Assembly (NCBI GenBank): GCA_017744935.1
Contig: JAGIAI010000025.1
Coordinates: 1-64,000, forward strand
Direction of reading: 5' to 3'
Origin: Variovorax sp.
Lineage (GTDB): Bacteria; Pseudomonadota; Gammaproteobacteria; Burkholderiales; Burkholderiaceae_C
Length of the DNA: 64,000 bases
Shown here: piece after piece, positions 1 to 9,972 of the stretch
Position numbering within the stretch: position 1 is the stretch's first letter
How the letters are laid out: each line of letters starts with the position of its first letter
Position numbers and translations under genes: made by a program
The notes under the pieces: generated by a model
What the model was told of the DNA's origin: nothing
The model's database searches: none
What the model saw: only the letters and a program-made list of their open reading frames with translations

Positions 1-1311
1 GACGCCGCCCTGGCCGCCGGCAGCGCCGGCCCGCTGGCCGGCGTGCCCATCGCCCACAAGGACATCTTCGTGACCACCGGCTGGCCCAGCACCGCCGGAT
101 CGCGCATGCTGGCCGGCTACCAGTCGCCCTTCAACGCCACCGTGGTGCGCAAGCTCGCCGAGGCGGGCGTCGTGACGCTCGGCAAGCTCAGCTGCGACGA
201 GTTCGCCATGGGTTCGGCCAACGAGAACGTGGCCGTGCCGGCCATCGGCCACGACAAGGCCGTGCCGGTGCGCAACCCCTGGGACACGACGCGCGTGCCC
301 GGCGGCTCCTCCGGCGGCAGCGCCGTGGCCGTGGCCGCGGGCCTGGCGCCCGCCGCCACCGGCACCGACACCGGCGGCTCGATCCGCCAGCCGGCCAGCT
401 TCTGCGGCATCACCGGCATCAAGCCCACCTACGGCCGCGCCAGCCGCTACGGCATGATCGCCTTCGCCTCCAGCCTGGACCAGGCCGGCCCCATGGCCCG
501 CTCGGCAGAGGACTGCGCCCTGCTGCTGTCGGCCATGTGCGGCCCCGACCCCGACCGCGACTCCACCTCGCTGGACCGCCCGGCCGAGGACTTCTCGCAG
601 GGCCTGGCCGGCTCGCTCGACGGCCTGCGCATCGGCGTCCCGAAGGAGTTCCTGGGCGACGGCGTGGCCCCCGGCGTGCGCGCCGCCATCGACGCCGCGC
701 TGGCCGAGTACGAAAAGCTCGGTGCAAAGCGCGTCGAAGTGAGCCTGCCGCGCACCGAGCTGGCGATCCCCGTGTACTACATCATTGCCGCGGCCGAGGC
801 CAGCTCCAACCTCAGCCGCTTCGACGGCGTGAAGTTCGGCCACCGCGCCAGCCAGTACAAGGACCTGGCCGAGATGTACATGAAGACCCGCGCCGAAGGC
901 TTCGGCGACGAGGTCAAGCGCCGCATCATGATCGGCACCTACGTGCTCTCGCACGGCTACTACGACGCCTACTACCTGCAGGCGCAGAAGGTGCGCCGCA
1001 TGATCGCGGACGACTTCCAGGCCGCCTTCCGCGACTGCGACGTGATCGCCGGCCCCGCCGCGCCCACCGTGGCCTGGGCCATCGGCGCGCACAGCGACGA
1101 CCCCGTGGCCGACTACCTGGCCGACGTCTTCACGCTGCCCGGCTCGCTGGCCGGCCTGCCCGGCCTGTCGCTGCCCTGCGGCTTCGACGGCGGCATGCCC
1201 GTGGGCCTGCAGCTGATCGGCAACTACTTCGCCGAAGGCCGGCTGCTGAACGCCGCCCACCGCTTCCAGCAGGCCACCGACTGGCACCAACGCACGCCCA
1301 CCGGCTTCTGA
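1..1311 (+). CDS. gatA: Asp-tRNA(Asn)/Glu-tRNA(Gln) amidotransferase subunit A, 5' truncated by window edge
   Basis: Amidase signature ([26 protein letters not shown]); frame open from base 1; stop overlaps/abuts gatB. Confidence 0.95.
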   Translation, partial: DAALAAGSAGPLAGVPIAHKDIFVTTGWPSTAGSRMLAGYQSPFNATVVRKLAEAGVVTLGKLSCDEFAMGSANENVAVPAIGHDKAVPVRNPWDTTRVPGGSSGGSAVAVAAGLAPAATGTDTGGSIRQPASFCGITGIKPTYGRASRYGMIAFASSLDQAGPMARSAEDCALLLSAMCGPDPDRDSTSLDRPAEDFSQGLAGSLDGLRIGVPKEFLGDGVAPGVRAAIDAALAEYEKLGAKRVEVSLPRTELAIPVYYIIAAAEASSNLSRFDGVKFGHRASQYKDLAEMYMKTRAEGFGDEVKRRIMIGTYVLSHGYYDAYYLQAQKVRRMIADDFQAAFRDCDVIAGPAAPTVAWAIGAHSDDPVADYLADVFTLPGSLAGLPGLSLPCGFDGGMPVGLQLIGNYFAEGRLLNAAHRFQQATDWHQRTPTGF

Positions 1312-1312
1312 G

Positions 1313-2806
1313 ATGAGCACCGAGACCAACACCTTCGCCGCCGCCCAGGAGGGCCGCCCCACCGGCCCGCTGGTGCAGGGCTATGAAGTCGTCATCGGCT
1401 TCGAGACGCATGCGCAGCTCTCCACCCAGAGCAAGATCTTCAGCCGCGCGCCCACGGCCTTCGGCGCCGAGCCCAACACGCAGGCCTGCGCGGTGGACCT
1501 GGCGCTGCCCGGCACGCTGCCGGTGATGAACCGCGGCGCCGTCGAGCGCGCCATCCGCCTGGGCCTGGCCCTGGGCAGCACCATCGCGCCGCGCAGCATC
1601 TTCGCGCGCAAGAACTACTTCTACCCCGACCTGCCCAAGGGCTACCAGATCAGCCAGTACGAGATCCCCGTCGTGCAAGGCGGCTCGGTGAGCTTCTTCC
1701 TCGGCGAAGACAAGAAGACAGTGCGCCTGGTGCGCGCGCATCTCGAAGAAGACGCCGGCAAATCGCTGCACGAAGATTTCATCGGTCAGTCGGGCATCGA
1801 CCTGAACCGCGCCGGCACGCCGCTGCTCGAGATCGTGACCGAGCCGGACATGCGCTCCACCGCCGAGGCCGTGGCCTATGCGCGCGAGTTGCACAAGATC
1901 GTGACCTGGATCGGCATCTGCGACGGCAACATGCAGGAAGGCAGCTTTCGCTGCGACGCTAACGTGTCGGTGCGCAAGCCCGGCGAGCCGCTCGGCACCC
2001 GGCGCGAGATCAAGAACCTCAATAGCTTCAAGTTCATGCAGCAGGCGATCGATTTCGAGATCCGCTGGCAGATCGATGAGCTGGAGGAAGGCCGCGCGAT
2101 CCAACAGGCCACGGTGCTGTTCGACCCCGACACCGGCGAAACACGCGCGATGCGCACCAAGGAAGACGCGGCCGACTACCGCTACTTTCCCGATCCGGAC
2201 CTTCCGCCGCTGGCCATTGCCGCCGAGTGGATCGAGCGCGTCCGCGCCGAGATGCCCGAGCTTCCGCGCGCCATGGCCGAGCGTTATGTGCAGCAACACG
2301 GCCTGTCGGAATACGACGCGACGCAGCTCACGCAAAGCCCTGCACTCGCGCGCTACTTCGACGACGCGGTGAGCGCCGGCGCCGCGCCCAAGCTGGCGAG
2401 CAACTGGATCACCGGCGAGATCGCACGCCGCCTGAACCTTCAGGACATCGGCATTGCCGATGCGCCGGTCGGTGCGGTGCAGCTGGCCAAGCTCATCGCG
2501 CGCATCAGCGACGGCACGATCTCGAACAACGCTGCGCGCCAGGTGTTCGACGCACTCTGGACCGGCGAAGGCCAGGACGTCGACAGTGTGATCGAGGCCA
2601 AGGGCCTGAAGCAGATGAACGACACCGGCGCGCTCGAAAAGATCATCGATGGCGTTCTGGCGACGAACCAGAAGAACATCGACGAGTACCGCGCCGGCAA
2701 GGACAAGGCCTTCAACGCGCTGGTCGGTCAGGTCATGAAGGCCAGCCAGGGCAAGGCCAACCCGGCGCAGGTCAATGCGCTGCTGAAAGCCAAACTCGGG
2801 GGCTGA
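1313..2806 (+). CDS. gatB: Asp/Glu-tRNA amidotransferase subunit B
   Basis: GatB motifs ([39 protein letters not shown]); directly downstream of gatA. Confidence 0.97.
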   Translation: MSTETNTFAAAQEGRPTGPLVQGYEVVIGFETHAQLSTQSKIFSRAPTAFGAEPNTQACAVDLALPGTLPVMNRGAVERAIRLGLALGSTIAPRSIFARKNYFYPDLPKGYQISQYEIPVVQGGSVSFFLGEDKKTVRLVRAHLEEDAGKSLHEDFIGQSGIDLNRAGTPLLEIVTEPDMRSTAEAVAYARELHKIVTWIGICDGNMQEGSFRCDANVSVRKPGEPLGTRREIKNLNSFKFMQQAIDFEIRWQIDELEEGRAIQQATVLFDPDTGETRAMRTKEDAADYRYFPDPDLPPLAIAAEWIERVRAEMPELPRAMAERYVQQHGLSEYDATQLTQSPALARYFDDAVSAGAAPKLASNWITGEIARRLNLQDIGIADAPVGAVQLAKLIARISDGTISNNAARQVFDALWTGEGQDVDSVIEAKGLKQMNDTGALEKIIDGVLATNQKNIDEYRAGKDKAFNALVGQVMKASQGKANPAQVNALLKAKLGG

Positions 2807-2920
2807 ACTCGCCCCCAGGCTGCCCGCACTTCGCGTCGCTTCGCCAACCCCCTGCCGGGGGCAATGCCAGCGGCCCGGCGAAGCCGGTTCCGCGGCATTT
2901 CGCGGCGCTGCGTGTCAGTC
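2807..2920. repeat. Dispersed intergenic repeat, copy A
   Basis: Contains ccccctgccgggggcaatgccagcggcccggcgaagccggttccgcgg, shared with the copies at 8.4 kb and (split) 29.3/41.6 kb. Confidence 0.7.
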
Positions 2921-2938
2921 CGCCGACAAGGCGCCCAG

Positions 2939-3625
2939 TCAGCGCTGCGCCTGGGCGGCCGCGTTGGCGGCCCAGAGCGGCTTCAGGCGGGCCTGCTCTT
3001 CATCGAAGCGCGCGTTGACGCGCTTCTTTTCTTCTTCCTGTTCCGTGATGAAGCGGTTCTGCACATCGACGCTTCGCGTGTTGTCCTCGGCCTTGCGGCG
3101 GATCGAACCGGGCGCCTTGCTCGGGTCGCTCTTGTAGAACTCGAGTTCGTCGTCGATGCGCTTGCGGTCTTCTGCCAGTTCGCTCAGTCGCTTCCTGGCG
3201 GCGGTGATCACCGCGTCGATCTGCACCAGCGCCTCAGCGCGCTCGCGGTCATGCGCGGCGGCGTTCGGGTAACGGACCAGCAATGCGCGCTCGCGACGGC
3301 GCTCCTCGACCTGGCGCGCCGCCTGCAACTGGGCCTGGCGCTCGCGCTCTTCGCGCTCGGCTTGCTCGCGCGCGGTGTAGGTGGGTTCGATCTTGCGGCG
3401 CGTGGTGCCACTAGGATTCAGTTCGCGCTGCTCGCGGTCGTTGCAATCCGCTATAGGACGGTCCGCGGTGATCGTACGGCCCTTTGAATCGATGCAACTG
3501 TAGATACCGGCACTGTTGGGAGTGCTCGACTGGCGAGCCGCACCGGATTGCTGCGCTTGCACTTGGCCGGCCGCAGCCAGCGAAAGCGCCATGAAAGCTA
3601 ACAACGATGCCTGGAATCTCGCCAC
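2939..3625 (-). CDS. DUF4124-type exported protein with coiled-coil
   Basis: Signal peptide followed by GIYSCIDSKGRTITADRPIADC and a charged coiled-coil. Confidence 0.7.
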   Translation of the reverse strand: MARFQASLLAFMALSLAAAGQVQAQQSGAARQSSTPNSAGIYSCIDSKGRTITADRPIADCNDREQRELNPSGTTRRKIEPTYTAREQAEREERERQAQLQAARQVEERRRERALLVRYPNAAAHDRERAEALVQIDAVITAARKRLSELAEDRKRIDDELEFYKSDPSKAPGSIRRKAEDNTRSVDVQNRFITEQEEEKKRVNARFDEEQARLKPLWAANAAAQAQR

Positions 3626-3649
3626 GTCCGTCCCTTCGGGAAGGTTGAA

Positions 3650-4333
3650 TCAACGCGCTCCGTAGCGCGCCCGATACTCCAACACTCCCTGTCGGTGGGC
3701 GCCCAGCTCTCCGTCCGCGCGGCCCGAGAGGTACTGTAGCAAGTCGTCCAGCGTCGCGATGGCCACCACCTGCAGCCCCAGCTGATTCCGTACATATTGC
3801 ACGGCGCTGTGGTCTACATCCACGCCGTTCTCGGTCGCCTTTTCCTGGCGGTCCAGCGCGATCGCGACTGCGTGCGGCGTGGCGCCGGCATTCCGGATGG
3901 CGGCGATGGATTCACGCACCGCGGTGCCGGCCGACATCACGTCGTCGACGATCAATACCCGTCCCTTGAGCGGCGCCCCGACCAGCGTGCCGCCTTCGCC
4001 GTGGTCCTTGGCTTCCTTGCGGTTATAGGCAAACGGCACGTTGCGGCCGCGGCGCGCGAGCTCGGCAGCCACGGTGGCGCCCAGCGGAATGCCCTTGTAG
4101 GCGGGGCCGAAGATCATGTCGAATTCGAGCCCGCTCTCGATCAAGCGGTCTGCATAGAATCCGGCGAGCCGCGCGATCTTGGCGCCGTCGTCAAACAGGC
4201 CCGCGTTGAAAAAATAGGGGCTCATGCGACCGGCCTTGGTCTTGAACTGGCCGAAGCGCAGCACCCCCGACTCCAGGGCGAACTGCACGAACTCCTGTGC
4301 GAGCGCGCCGCCCTCTCCAAACTCTCCAGCCAT
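3650..4333 (-). CDS. pyrE: Orotate phosphoribosyltransferase
   Basis: PRPP motif VLIVDDVMSAGTAVRES; FGPAYKGIPLGATVA; start chosen at MAGEFGEGG. Confidence 0.93.
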   Translation of the reverse strand: MAGEFGEGGALAQEFVQFALESGVLRFGQFKTKAGRMSPYFFNAGLFDDGAKIARLAGFYADRLIESGLEFDMIFGPAYKGIPLGATVAAELARRGRNVPFAYNRKEAKDHGEGGTLVGAPLKGRVLIVDDVMSAGTAVRESIAAIRNAGATPHAVAIALDRQEKATENGVDVDHSAVQYVRNQLGLQVVAIATLDDLLQYLSGRADGELGAHRQGVLEYRARYGAR

Positions 4334-4346
4334 AGGGAATGTCCTC

Positions 4347-5150
4347 GTGTTCAAACTGACCAGCCTCAACCTCAACGGCCTGCGATCGGCTGCCACCAAG
4401 GGCGTTGCCGACTGGGTGGCCGAACTGGCGCCGGATTGTATTTGCATGCAGGAAACCCGCGTCCAGGCCAGCGACATCGAGGGTCGCTTCGAAGAAATGG
4501 CAGGCCTGAAGGGCCATTTCCATTTCGCCGAAAAGAAAGGCTACTCCGGTACCGCGGTCTACACCAGGCACGCGCCTAGCGACATCGTGATCGGCTGGGG
4601 CGATGCGGAATTCGACGCAGAGGGCCGCTATCTCGAAGTGCGCTTCGACACGCCCAAGCGCAAGTTCTCGGTGATCAGCTGCTACTTCCCGAGCGGCTCC
4701 TCCGGTGAGGAACGGCAGGAAGCGAAGTTCCGCTTTCTCAAGGGCTTCTTTCCGCACCTCGTGGCGCTCAAGAAGGATCGTGAGTTCGTCCTGTGCGGCG
4801 ACATCAACATCGCGCACAAGGAAATCGACCTGAAGAACTGGCGCGGCAACCAGAAGAACAGCGGATTCCTTCCGGAAGAGCGCGCCTGGATGACTCGCCT
4901 GCTCGACGTCGGCGCGGAGGGCGCCGGGCTCGTCGACGTCTACCGCATGCTCAAGCCCGAGACCACCGGCGAGGCCTACACCTGGTGGAGCAACCGGGGC
5001 CAGGCCTACGCGAACAACGTGGGGTGGCGTCTGGACTATCACCTGGCGACGCCGGCCATCGCCAAGCTCGCGCGCACCGAATCGATCTTCAAGACGATCA
5101 AGTTCAGCGACCACGCGCCGATCACGGTCGATTACGACTTCAACCTTTGA
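4347..5150 (+). CDS. xth: Exodeoxyribonuclease III
   Basis: FKLTSLNLNGLRSA, CMQETRVQ, CGDINIAHKEIDLKNWRGNQKNSGFL, RLDYHLATP, SDHAPITVDY; GTG start. Confidence 0.93.
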   Translation: MFKLTSLNLNGLRSAATKGVADWVAELAPDCICMQETRVQASDIEGRFEEMAGLKGHFHFAEKKGYSGTAVYTRHAPSDIVIGWGDAEFDAEGRYLEVRFDTPKRKFSVISCYFPSGSSGEERQEAKFRFLKGFFPHLVALKKDREFVLCGDINIAHKEIDLKNWRGNQKNSGFLPEERAWMTRLLDVGAEGAGLVDVYRMLKPETTGEAYTWWSNRGQAYANNVGWRLDYHLATPAIAKLARTESIFKTIKFSDHAPITVDYDFNL

Positions 5151-5162
5151 ACGCCGGGCCGC

Positions 5163-6068
5163 TCAGCGCGACAGCGCGGGCAGCGCCGCCGTCAGCGTCG
5201 CGCCGAATGCCTGCATCGCCTCCGACTCCATCGCGCCGCGCTTGGTGATGCGGTAGAAGTCCATTGCGACCTTGGGCCGGACCAGCACATCGGTACGCAC
5301 CCGGTGACGGCGACACGCCGCCAGCGCAAAGGTTGGCATCACGGCATTGCCGAAGCCGGATTCCACCATCGAGATCAGGGTGCCGAAGAAGTTGAAGGTC
5401 GGCCGCTGCGCATCCGCACGGCCGATGGTCGCGAGGTGGCCGTCGATGACTTTCTGGATCGGATTGCTCGGCGGCAGGCCCAGCAGTTCTTCGGAGCGCA
5501 ATACCGACCACGGGACGGCGCCAGGGGTCGACACGTCTTGGTCCGGCCCAGCCGGCGCCACGCGCATCAGGTGGAACCGGCCGACCGGCGATCGCTCCAG
5601 TCCGGGCGCGGCCTTGAAGAAGAAGCCGAGGCCCATGTCCGCCTCGCCATTGACCACCATGTCCTGCACATCCCGCAGATCGGCATCGAAGAGCCTCAGG
5701 CTCACCGCGGGATGGCTCTGCCGGAATTGGTGAAAGACCTGCGGCAGCAGATGAGACGACACCAGCGGCGTCGCGGCGATGCGCAGTGTCTGCCTTGCGG
5801 CATCGCCTTCCGCGCCCAGATGCGCGGTCACGTCGTCAAGGTCGGTCACCACGCGCTCCACCACCGGCAGCAGCCGCCGGCCGGAGGCAGTGAGATTGAC
5901 GACGCGCGTCGTACGGTCGAAGAGCCGGCAGCCGAGTTGCCGCTCCATCTCGCGGACCAGCGTGCTCAGGCCCGCCTGCGTCATGTGCGCCTGCTCAGCC
6001 GCTCGCGTGAAGTTGCCGATGCGTGCAACGTGGAGAAAGGCGCGCATCTGGCGGGTCGACAAATTCAT
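5163..6068 (-). CDS. LysR-family transcriptional regulator
   Basis: N-terminal HTH MNLSTRQMRAFLHVARIGNFTRAAEQAHMTQAGLSTLVREME; divergent from the FAD monooxygenase. Confidence 0.9.
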   Translation of the reverse strand: MNLSTRQMRAFLHVARIGNFTRAAEQAHMTQAGLSTLVREMERQLGCRLFDRTTRVVNLTASGRRLLPVVERVVTDLDDVTAHLGAEGDAARQTLRIAATPLVSSHLLPQVFHQFRQSHPAVSLRLFDADLRDVQDMVVNGEADMGLGFFFKAAPGLERSPVGRFHLMRVAPAGPDQDVSTPGAVPWSVLRSEELLGLPPSNPIQKVIDGHLATIGRADAQRPTFNFFGTLISMVESGFGNAVMPTFALAACRRHRVRTDVLVRPKVAMDFYRITKRGAMESEAMQAFGATLTAALPALSR

Positions 6069-6082
6069 ATCAATTAATGATA
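6068..6082. promoter_or_regulatory. Candidate LysR box (TATCA-N5-TGATA, T-N11-A)
   Basis: tatcaattaatgata, perfect 5-bp arms, in the LysR/monooxygenase divergent region. Confidence 0.4.
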
Positions 6083-6172
6083 AATCCATACGACATCTAA
6101 ATTTCTCAGATGATCTTCGAACCGGTCTAATCCACTGTTTGTTGACCGAAGACAGAGACAAGGCAGATCGAC

Positions 6173-7432
6173 ATGAGCAAAGAAACCGAAGTCATCGTGC
6201 TGGGCGCCGGCATCGGTGGGCTCACGCTGGCGCTGAGCCTGCATCAAGCCAGCATTCCGTGCCGCGTCTACGAGGCGGTGCCCGAACTCAAGCCGCTGGG
6301 CGTCGGGGTCAACCTGCTGCCGCATGCGGTGCGCGAACTGAGCGAACTCGGTCTGAAGGCGGTGCTCGATGCTGTCGCGGTCCGCACCAAGGAAGCGGTT
6401 TTCTTCAATTCGCACGGCCAGCTCGTTTTCCGCGAAGCGGCCGGCACCACCGCTGGCTATGACTGGCCGCAGTACTCCATCCATCGCGGCGACCTGCACT
6501 CCGTGCTGCTGGCCGCGACCCGGCAGCGCCTCGGCGCCGATGCCGTGGTGTGCGGACATCGCTGCGCCGGGGTGGACCAGGACGACACAGGCGTCACCGC
6601 ACGGTTTACAGCACCCGACGGCTCATCGCTGCCGAGCGTGCACGCGACCATCGCGGTGGCTTGCGACGGTATCCATTCGGTCCTGCGCAAGCAGCTCTAT
6701 CCCAACGAAGGCGCGCCGCGCTACTCGGGCGTCAACATGTGGCGCGGCACCGCGAAGCACAAGCCCTTCCTCTCCGGCGCAAGCATGGTGCGCGCAGGCT
6801 GGCTCGACGAGGGCAAGATGGTGATCTACCCAATCCGCGACAACGTGGACGGTGAGGGCAACCAGCTCATCAACTGGGTTGCGGAGATCCACGCACCAAA
6901 GCCCGCGTTGCAGGACTGGAGCCGTCCCGGTCGCCTCGAGGACTTCCTCCCCGCCTTCGAGAACTGGCACTTCGACTGGCTCGACGTGCCCGCGCTGATT
7001 CGTTCGTCGGATTCGATCCTCGAATACCCGATGGTCGACCAGGACCCCCTGCCCAAGTGGACGCACGGCCGCGTGACGCTGCTCGGCGACGCGGCGCACC
7101 CGATGGTGCCGCGCGGGTCGAATGGCGCGGGGCAGGCGATCATCGATGCGCGCTATCTCGCGGGCGCACTGCGCCGGCTCGGCGTCGGCAATGCCGCACT
7201 GGAGGAATACGACAGCGTGCGGGTGAAGGCGACCACCAACGTGGTGCTGACCAACCGGACCAATCCGCCCGACGCGATCCTGCGCGAAGTGTTCGAACGC
7301 TCCGGCGGACGGCGATTCGATCGGCTCGACGACTTCGTCACACAGGCAGAGCTGCAGGCGATCTCGGACAACTACAAGCGCGTGGCGGGTTACGACCCGG
7401 CCGCCCTGAAGGCACGGCCTTCCTATCTGTAA
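6173..7432 (+). CDS. FAD-dependent aromatic-type monooxygenase
   Basis: GAGIGGLTLALSLHQ N-terminal FAD motif; GRVTLLGDAAHPMVPRGSNGAGQAIIDA. Confidence 0.85.
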   Translation: MSKETEVIVLGAGIGGLTLALSLHQASIPCRVYEAVPELKPLGVGVNLLPHAVRELSELGLKAVLDAVAVRTKEAVFFNSHGQLVFREAAGTTAGYDWPQYSIHRGDLHSVLLAATRQRLGADAVVCGHRCAGVDQDDTGVTARFTAPDGSSLPSVHATIAVACDGIHSVLRKQLYPNEGAPRYSGVNMWRGTAKHKPFLSGASMVRAGWLDEGKMVIYPIRDNVDGEGNQLINWVAEIHAPKPALQDWSRPGRLEDFLPAFENWHFDWLDVPALIRSSDSILEYPMVDQDPLPKWTHGRVTLLGDAAHPMVPRGSNGAGQAIIDARYLAGALRRLGVGNAALEEYDSVRVKATTNVVLTNRTNPPDAILREVFERSGGRRFDRLDDFVTQAELQAISDNYKRVAGYDPAALKARPSYL

Positions 7433-7457
7433 AACGACAAACGACGACGGAGACACG

Positions 7458-8420
7458 ATGCGCAAACTCACGAAATTCCTCGGCGCCATGCTGCTGGGCG
7501 CCAGCGCCATGGCCGCTCACGCATGGCCCGACCAGCCCATCACGCTGGTCGTCCCCTACACGCCCGGCACCGGCATCGACCTGATCGCGCGGCAGTTGTC
7601 GGTACGGCTGCCCGCCGTGCTCGGCCAGCCGGTGATCGTCGAGAACGTCCCGGGCGCGAGCGGCAACATCGGCAGCGAGAAAGTCGCGCGCGCCAAGCCC
7701 GACGGCTACACGCTGATGGTGCAGGTCAACACGCTGGTGATGAACAAGAGCCTCTACAAGACGCTCGCCTACGATCCGGTGGCTGACTTCACGCCGGTGT
7801 CGCTCACCTCGTGGGGCACACTGCTGCTGGTGACCAACCCGAACGTGCAGAAGTTGACCACCGTGCAGCAGATGGTGGCCGCAGCCAAGGCGGCACCGGG
7901 CAAGCTGACCTACGCAACTCCCGGCGTCGGCACGCCGCACCACCTCGCCATGTCGCTGCTGATGCAGAACACCGGCACCGAGATGCTGCATGTGCCGTAC
8001 AAGGGCACGGCCGGCGCGGTGACCGATCTGCTCGGCGGGCGCATCGACTACATGTTCCTGCCGGTGCACGTGGCACTTCAGCAGATTCAGGCCGGCAAGC
8101 TCAAGGCCATCGCCACCGGCAGCGACAAGCGTCTGCCGCAACTGCCGAACGTGCCGACGCTGGCGGAAGCCGGCATCAAGGGCGGCAACGTCGACATGTG
8201 GTATGGCGTGCTCGCGCCCAAGGGCGCCCCGCCTGCCGTCGTCGCGCGGCTTAACAAGGAGATCGGCGCCATCCTCAGGCAGCCTGAAGTCGCGACGGCC
8301 TTCGAAGCGCAGGGCATGGTGCCCGCCGCATCGACGCCAGAGGAATTCGGCGCGCTGATCGCAAGGGATGAAAAGCGCTGGGCCGACGTCGTGCAGCGCG
8401 GCGGCATCACCGCTGAATAG
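7458..8420 (+). CDS. Tripartite tricarboxylate transporter (Bug family) substrate-binding protein
   Basis: Signal peptide; WPDQPITLVVPYTPGTGIDLIARQL; GASGNIGSEKVARAKPDGYTLM. Confidence 0.9.
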   Translation: MRKLTKFLGAMLLGASAMAAHAWPDQPITLVVPYTPGTGIDLIARQLSVRLPAVLGQPVIVENVPGASGNIGSEKVARAKPDGYTLMVQVNTLVMNKSLYKTLAYDPVADFTPVSLTSWGTLLLVTNPNVQKLTTVQQMVAAAKAAPGKLTYATPGVGTPHHLAMSLLMQNTGTEMLHVPYKGTAGAVTDLLGGRIDYMFLPVHVALQQIQAGKLKAIATGSDKRLPQLPNVPTLAEAGIKGGNVDMWYGVLAPKGAPPAVVARLNKEIGAILRQPEVATAFEAQGMVPAASTPEEFGALIARDEKRWADVVQRGGITAE

Positions 8421-8520
8421 GGGCTCTCCCCCAGCCTCGCCCACTTCGTGTGGCTCGGGCACGCCCTCTCCGGGGGCAATCCCGGCGGCCCGGCGGAGCC
8501 GGTTCCGCGGGATTCCTGGG
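8421..8520. repeat. Dispersed intergenic repeat, copy B
   Basis: ccccagcctcgcccacttcgtgtggctcgggcacgccctctccgggggcaatcccggcggcccggcggagccggttccgcgg; matches copies A and C. Confidence 0.75.
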
Positions 8521-8533
8521 TTCGCGATATTGC

Positions 8534-9280
8534 TCAGCGACTGGGGCGCCTGGCGCGGCCTGTGTGGCGCGCCATGTGCACTTGGTGCAGCGTGATCTTG
8601 CGGACCTCGGCCTGGCTGGTCTCGATGTGCGCGCGCAGCAGCATCGCGGCCTGATCGCCGCGATTGGCGCGGATCGCCTTCAGGATCTTCGCGTGCTCGT
8701 CGTAGGTCGCGTCGATGCGCGGCTGCTTGGTGAAGTCGAGCCGGCGAATGATGCGGATCCGATCGGTCACGTCGCGATGCACGCGCGCCATCTCGGCGTT
8801 GCCGGCGGCTTCAACCAGCGAGCAGTGGAAGGCCTCGTCCCACTGCGCGACCTGCACCGTGTCCGCGCTGCGCTGCGCGACCGGCACCAGCCAGATGTTG
8901 GCGAGACTGTCGAGCAGGCTGCGGTCCACGCGATGGTCGCTTTCGCAGAGCCGATGCACCGCGGTGGTCTCCAGCACCATGCGCAGGTCATAGAGTTGTT
9001 CGAACTGGTCGAAGTCGAAAGGCAGCACCCGCCAGCCGCTACGGAAGAGCACCTCGACGAAGCCCTCCTGCTGGAGCCTGAAAAGCGCCTGCCGCACCGG
9101 CGTGCGTGAAACGCCGAGTCGCTCGCTGATCTCGTTCTCCGTAAACCGGTCGCCCGGCACCAGGCTGAACTCAGCCACGTCGCGCTTCAGTTGCGCATAG
9201 ACCTGGTCGGCACGCGTGCGAAAGGCCGCGTCCTGCGACGCAGCGGCAGTGGGGTCGGAAGGAGATCGAACGTTCGACAC
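8534..9280 (-). CDS. GntR-family (FCD-type) transcriptional regulator
   Basis: FTENEISERLGVSRTPVRQALFRLQQEGFV wHTH; FCD-like C-terminal domain. Confidence 0.9.
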   Translation of the reverse strand: MSNVRSPSDPTAAASQDAAFRTRADQVYAQLKRDVAEFSLVPGDRFTENEISERLGVSRTPVRQALFRLQQEGFVEVLFRSGWRVLPFDFDQFEQLYDLRMVLETTAVHRLCESDHRVDRSLLDSLANIWLVPVAQRSADTVQVAQWDEAFHCSLVEAAGNAEMARVHRDVTDRIRIIRRLDFTKQPRIDATYDEHAKILKAIRANRGDQAAMLLRAHIETSQAEVRKITLHQVHMARHTGRARRPSR

Positions 9281-9290
9281 GAATGGGATG

Positions 9291-9956
9291 TTAGTGCTTG
9301 CCGAGCGCGGCGAGCAGTGCGTTGCTTGGCGCGGTCCAACCGACGATCGCGCCCTGCGCGCGGATCATCTCGATGGCCGCCGCCTTGAAGGCGGGAAAGT
9401 AGCTCTCGGTGCAATCTTCGAGCAGCAGGCTGTCGTAGCCACGGTCGTTGGCCTCGCGCATGCTGGTCTGCACGCAGACCTCGGTGGTCACGCCGCCGAA
9501 GATGAGGTGCGTCATGCCACGACGCTTGAGCATCTCGTGCAGGCCGGTGGCGTAGAACGCACCCTTGCCGGGCTTGTCGACCACGATCTCGCCCTCGAGC
9601 GGCGCGAGCGCCTCGATGATCTGGTTGCCGGGTTCGCCCAACACGAGGATGCGGCCCATCGGCCCCTCGTCGCCGATGCGCAGGGTCGGATTGCCGCGGT
9701 TGCGCTTCGCGGGTGGGCAGTCCGATAGATCGGGTTTGTGCGCCTCGCGCGTGTGCACGACCAGGCCGCCCGCCTCACGCCACGCTTCGAGCGCCCGGCG
9801 CGTTGCCGGCACGATGGCTTCGAGCAGCGACACATCGTTGCCCAGCGTTTCGCCGAAGCCGCCGGGCTCGATGAAGTCGCGCTGCATGTCGATCAGCACG
9901 AGCGCGGTCTTCGCAATGTCGAACTCGTAGGCGAACGGATTGGCGTCGATCTGCAT
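9291..9956 (-). CDS. Isochorismatase-fold cysteine hydrolase (biuret hydrolase paralogue)
   Basis: LIDMQRDF (Asp), [12 protein letters not shown] (Lys), [21 protein letters not shown] (Cys). Confidence 0.85.
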   Translation of the reverse strand: MQIDANPFAYEFDIAKTALVLIDMQRDFIEPGGFGETLGNDVSLLEAIVPATRRALEAWREAGGLVVHTREAHKPDLSDCPPAKRNRGNPTLRIGDEGPMGRILVLGEPGNQIIEALAPLEGEIVVDKPGKGAFYATGLHEMLKRRGMTHLIFGGVTTEVCVQTSMREANDRGYDSLLLEDCTESYFPAFKAAAIEMIRAQGAIVGWTAPSNALLAALGKH

Positions 9957-9972
9957 GTCAATGCTCGAAGGG

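Noticed and set aside
117-428. Many long antisense ORFs throughout (for example 117-428 -, 1130-2335 -, 9940-11676 +, 21963-23429 -, 36948-39233 +)
   Set aside because: Expected from high GC; low-complexity Arg/Ala/His-rich translations opposite well-recognised genes
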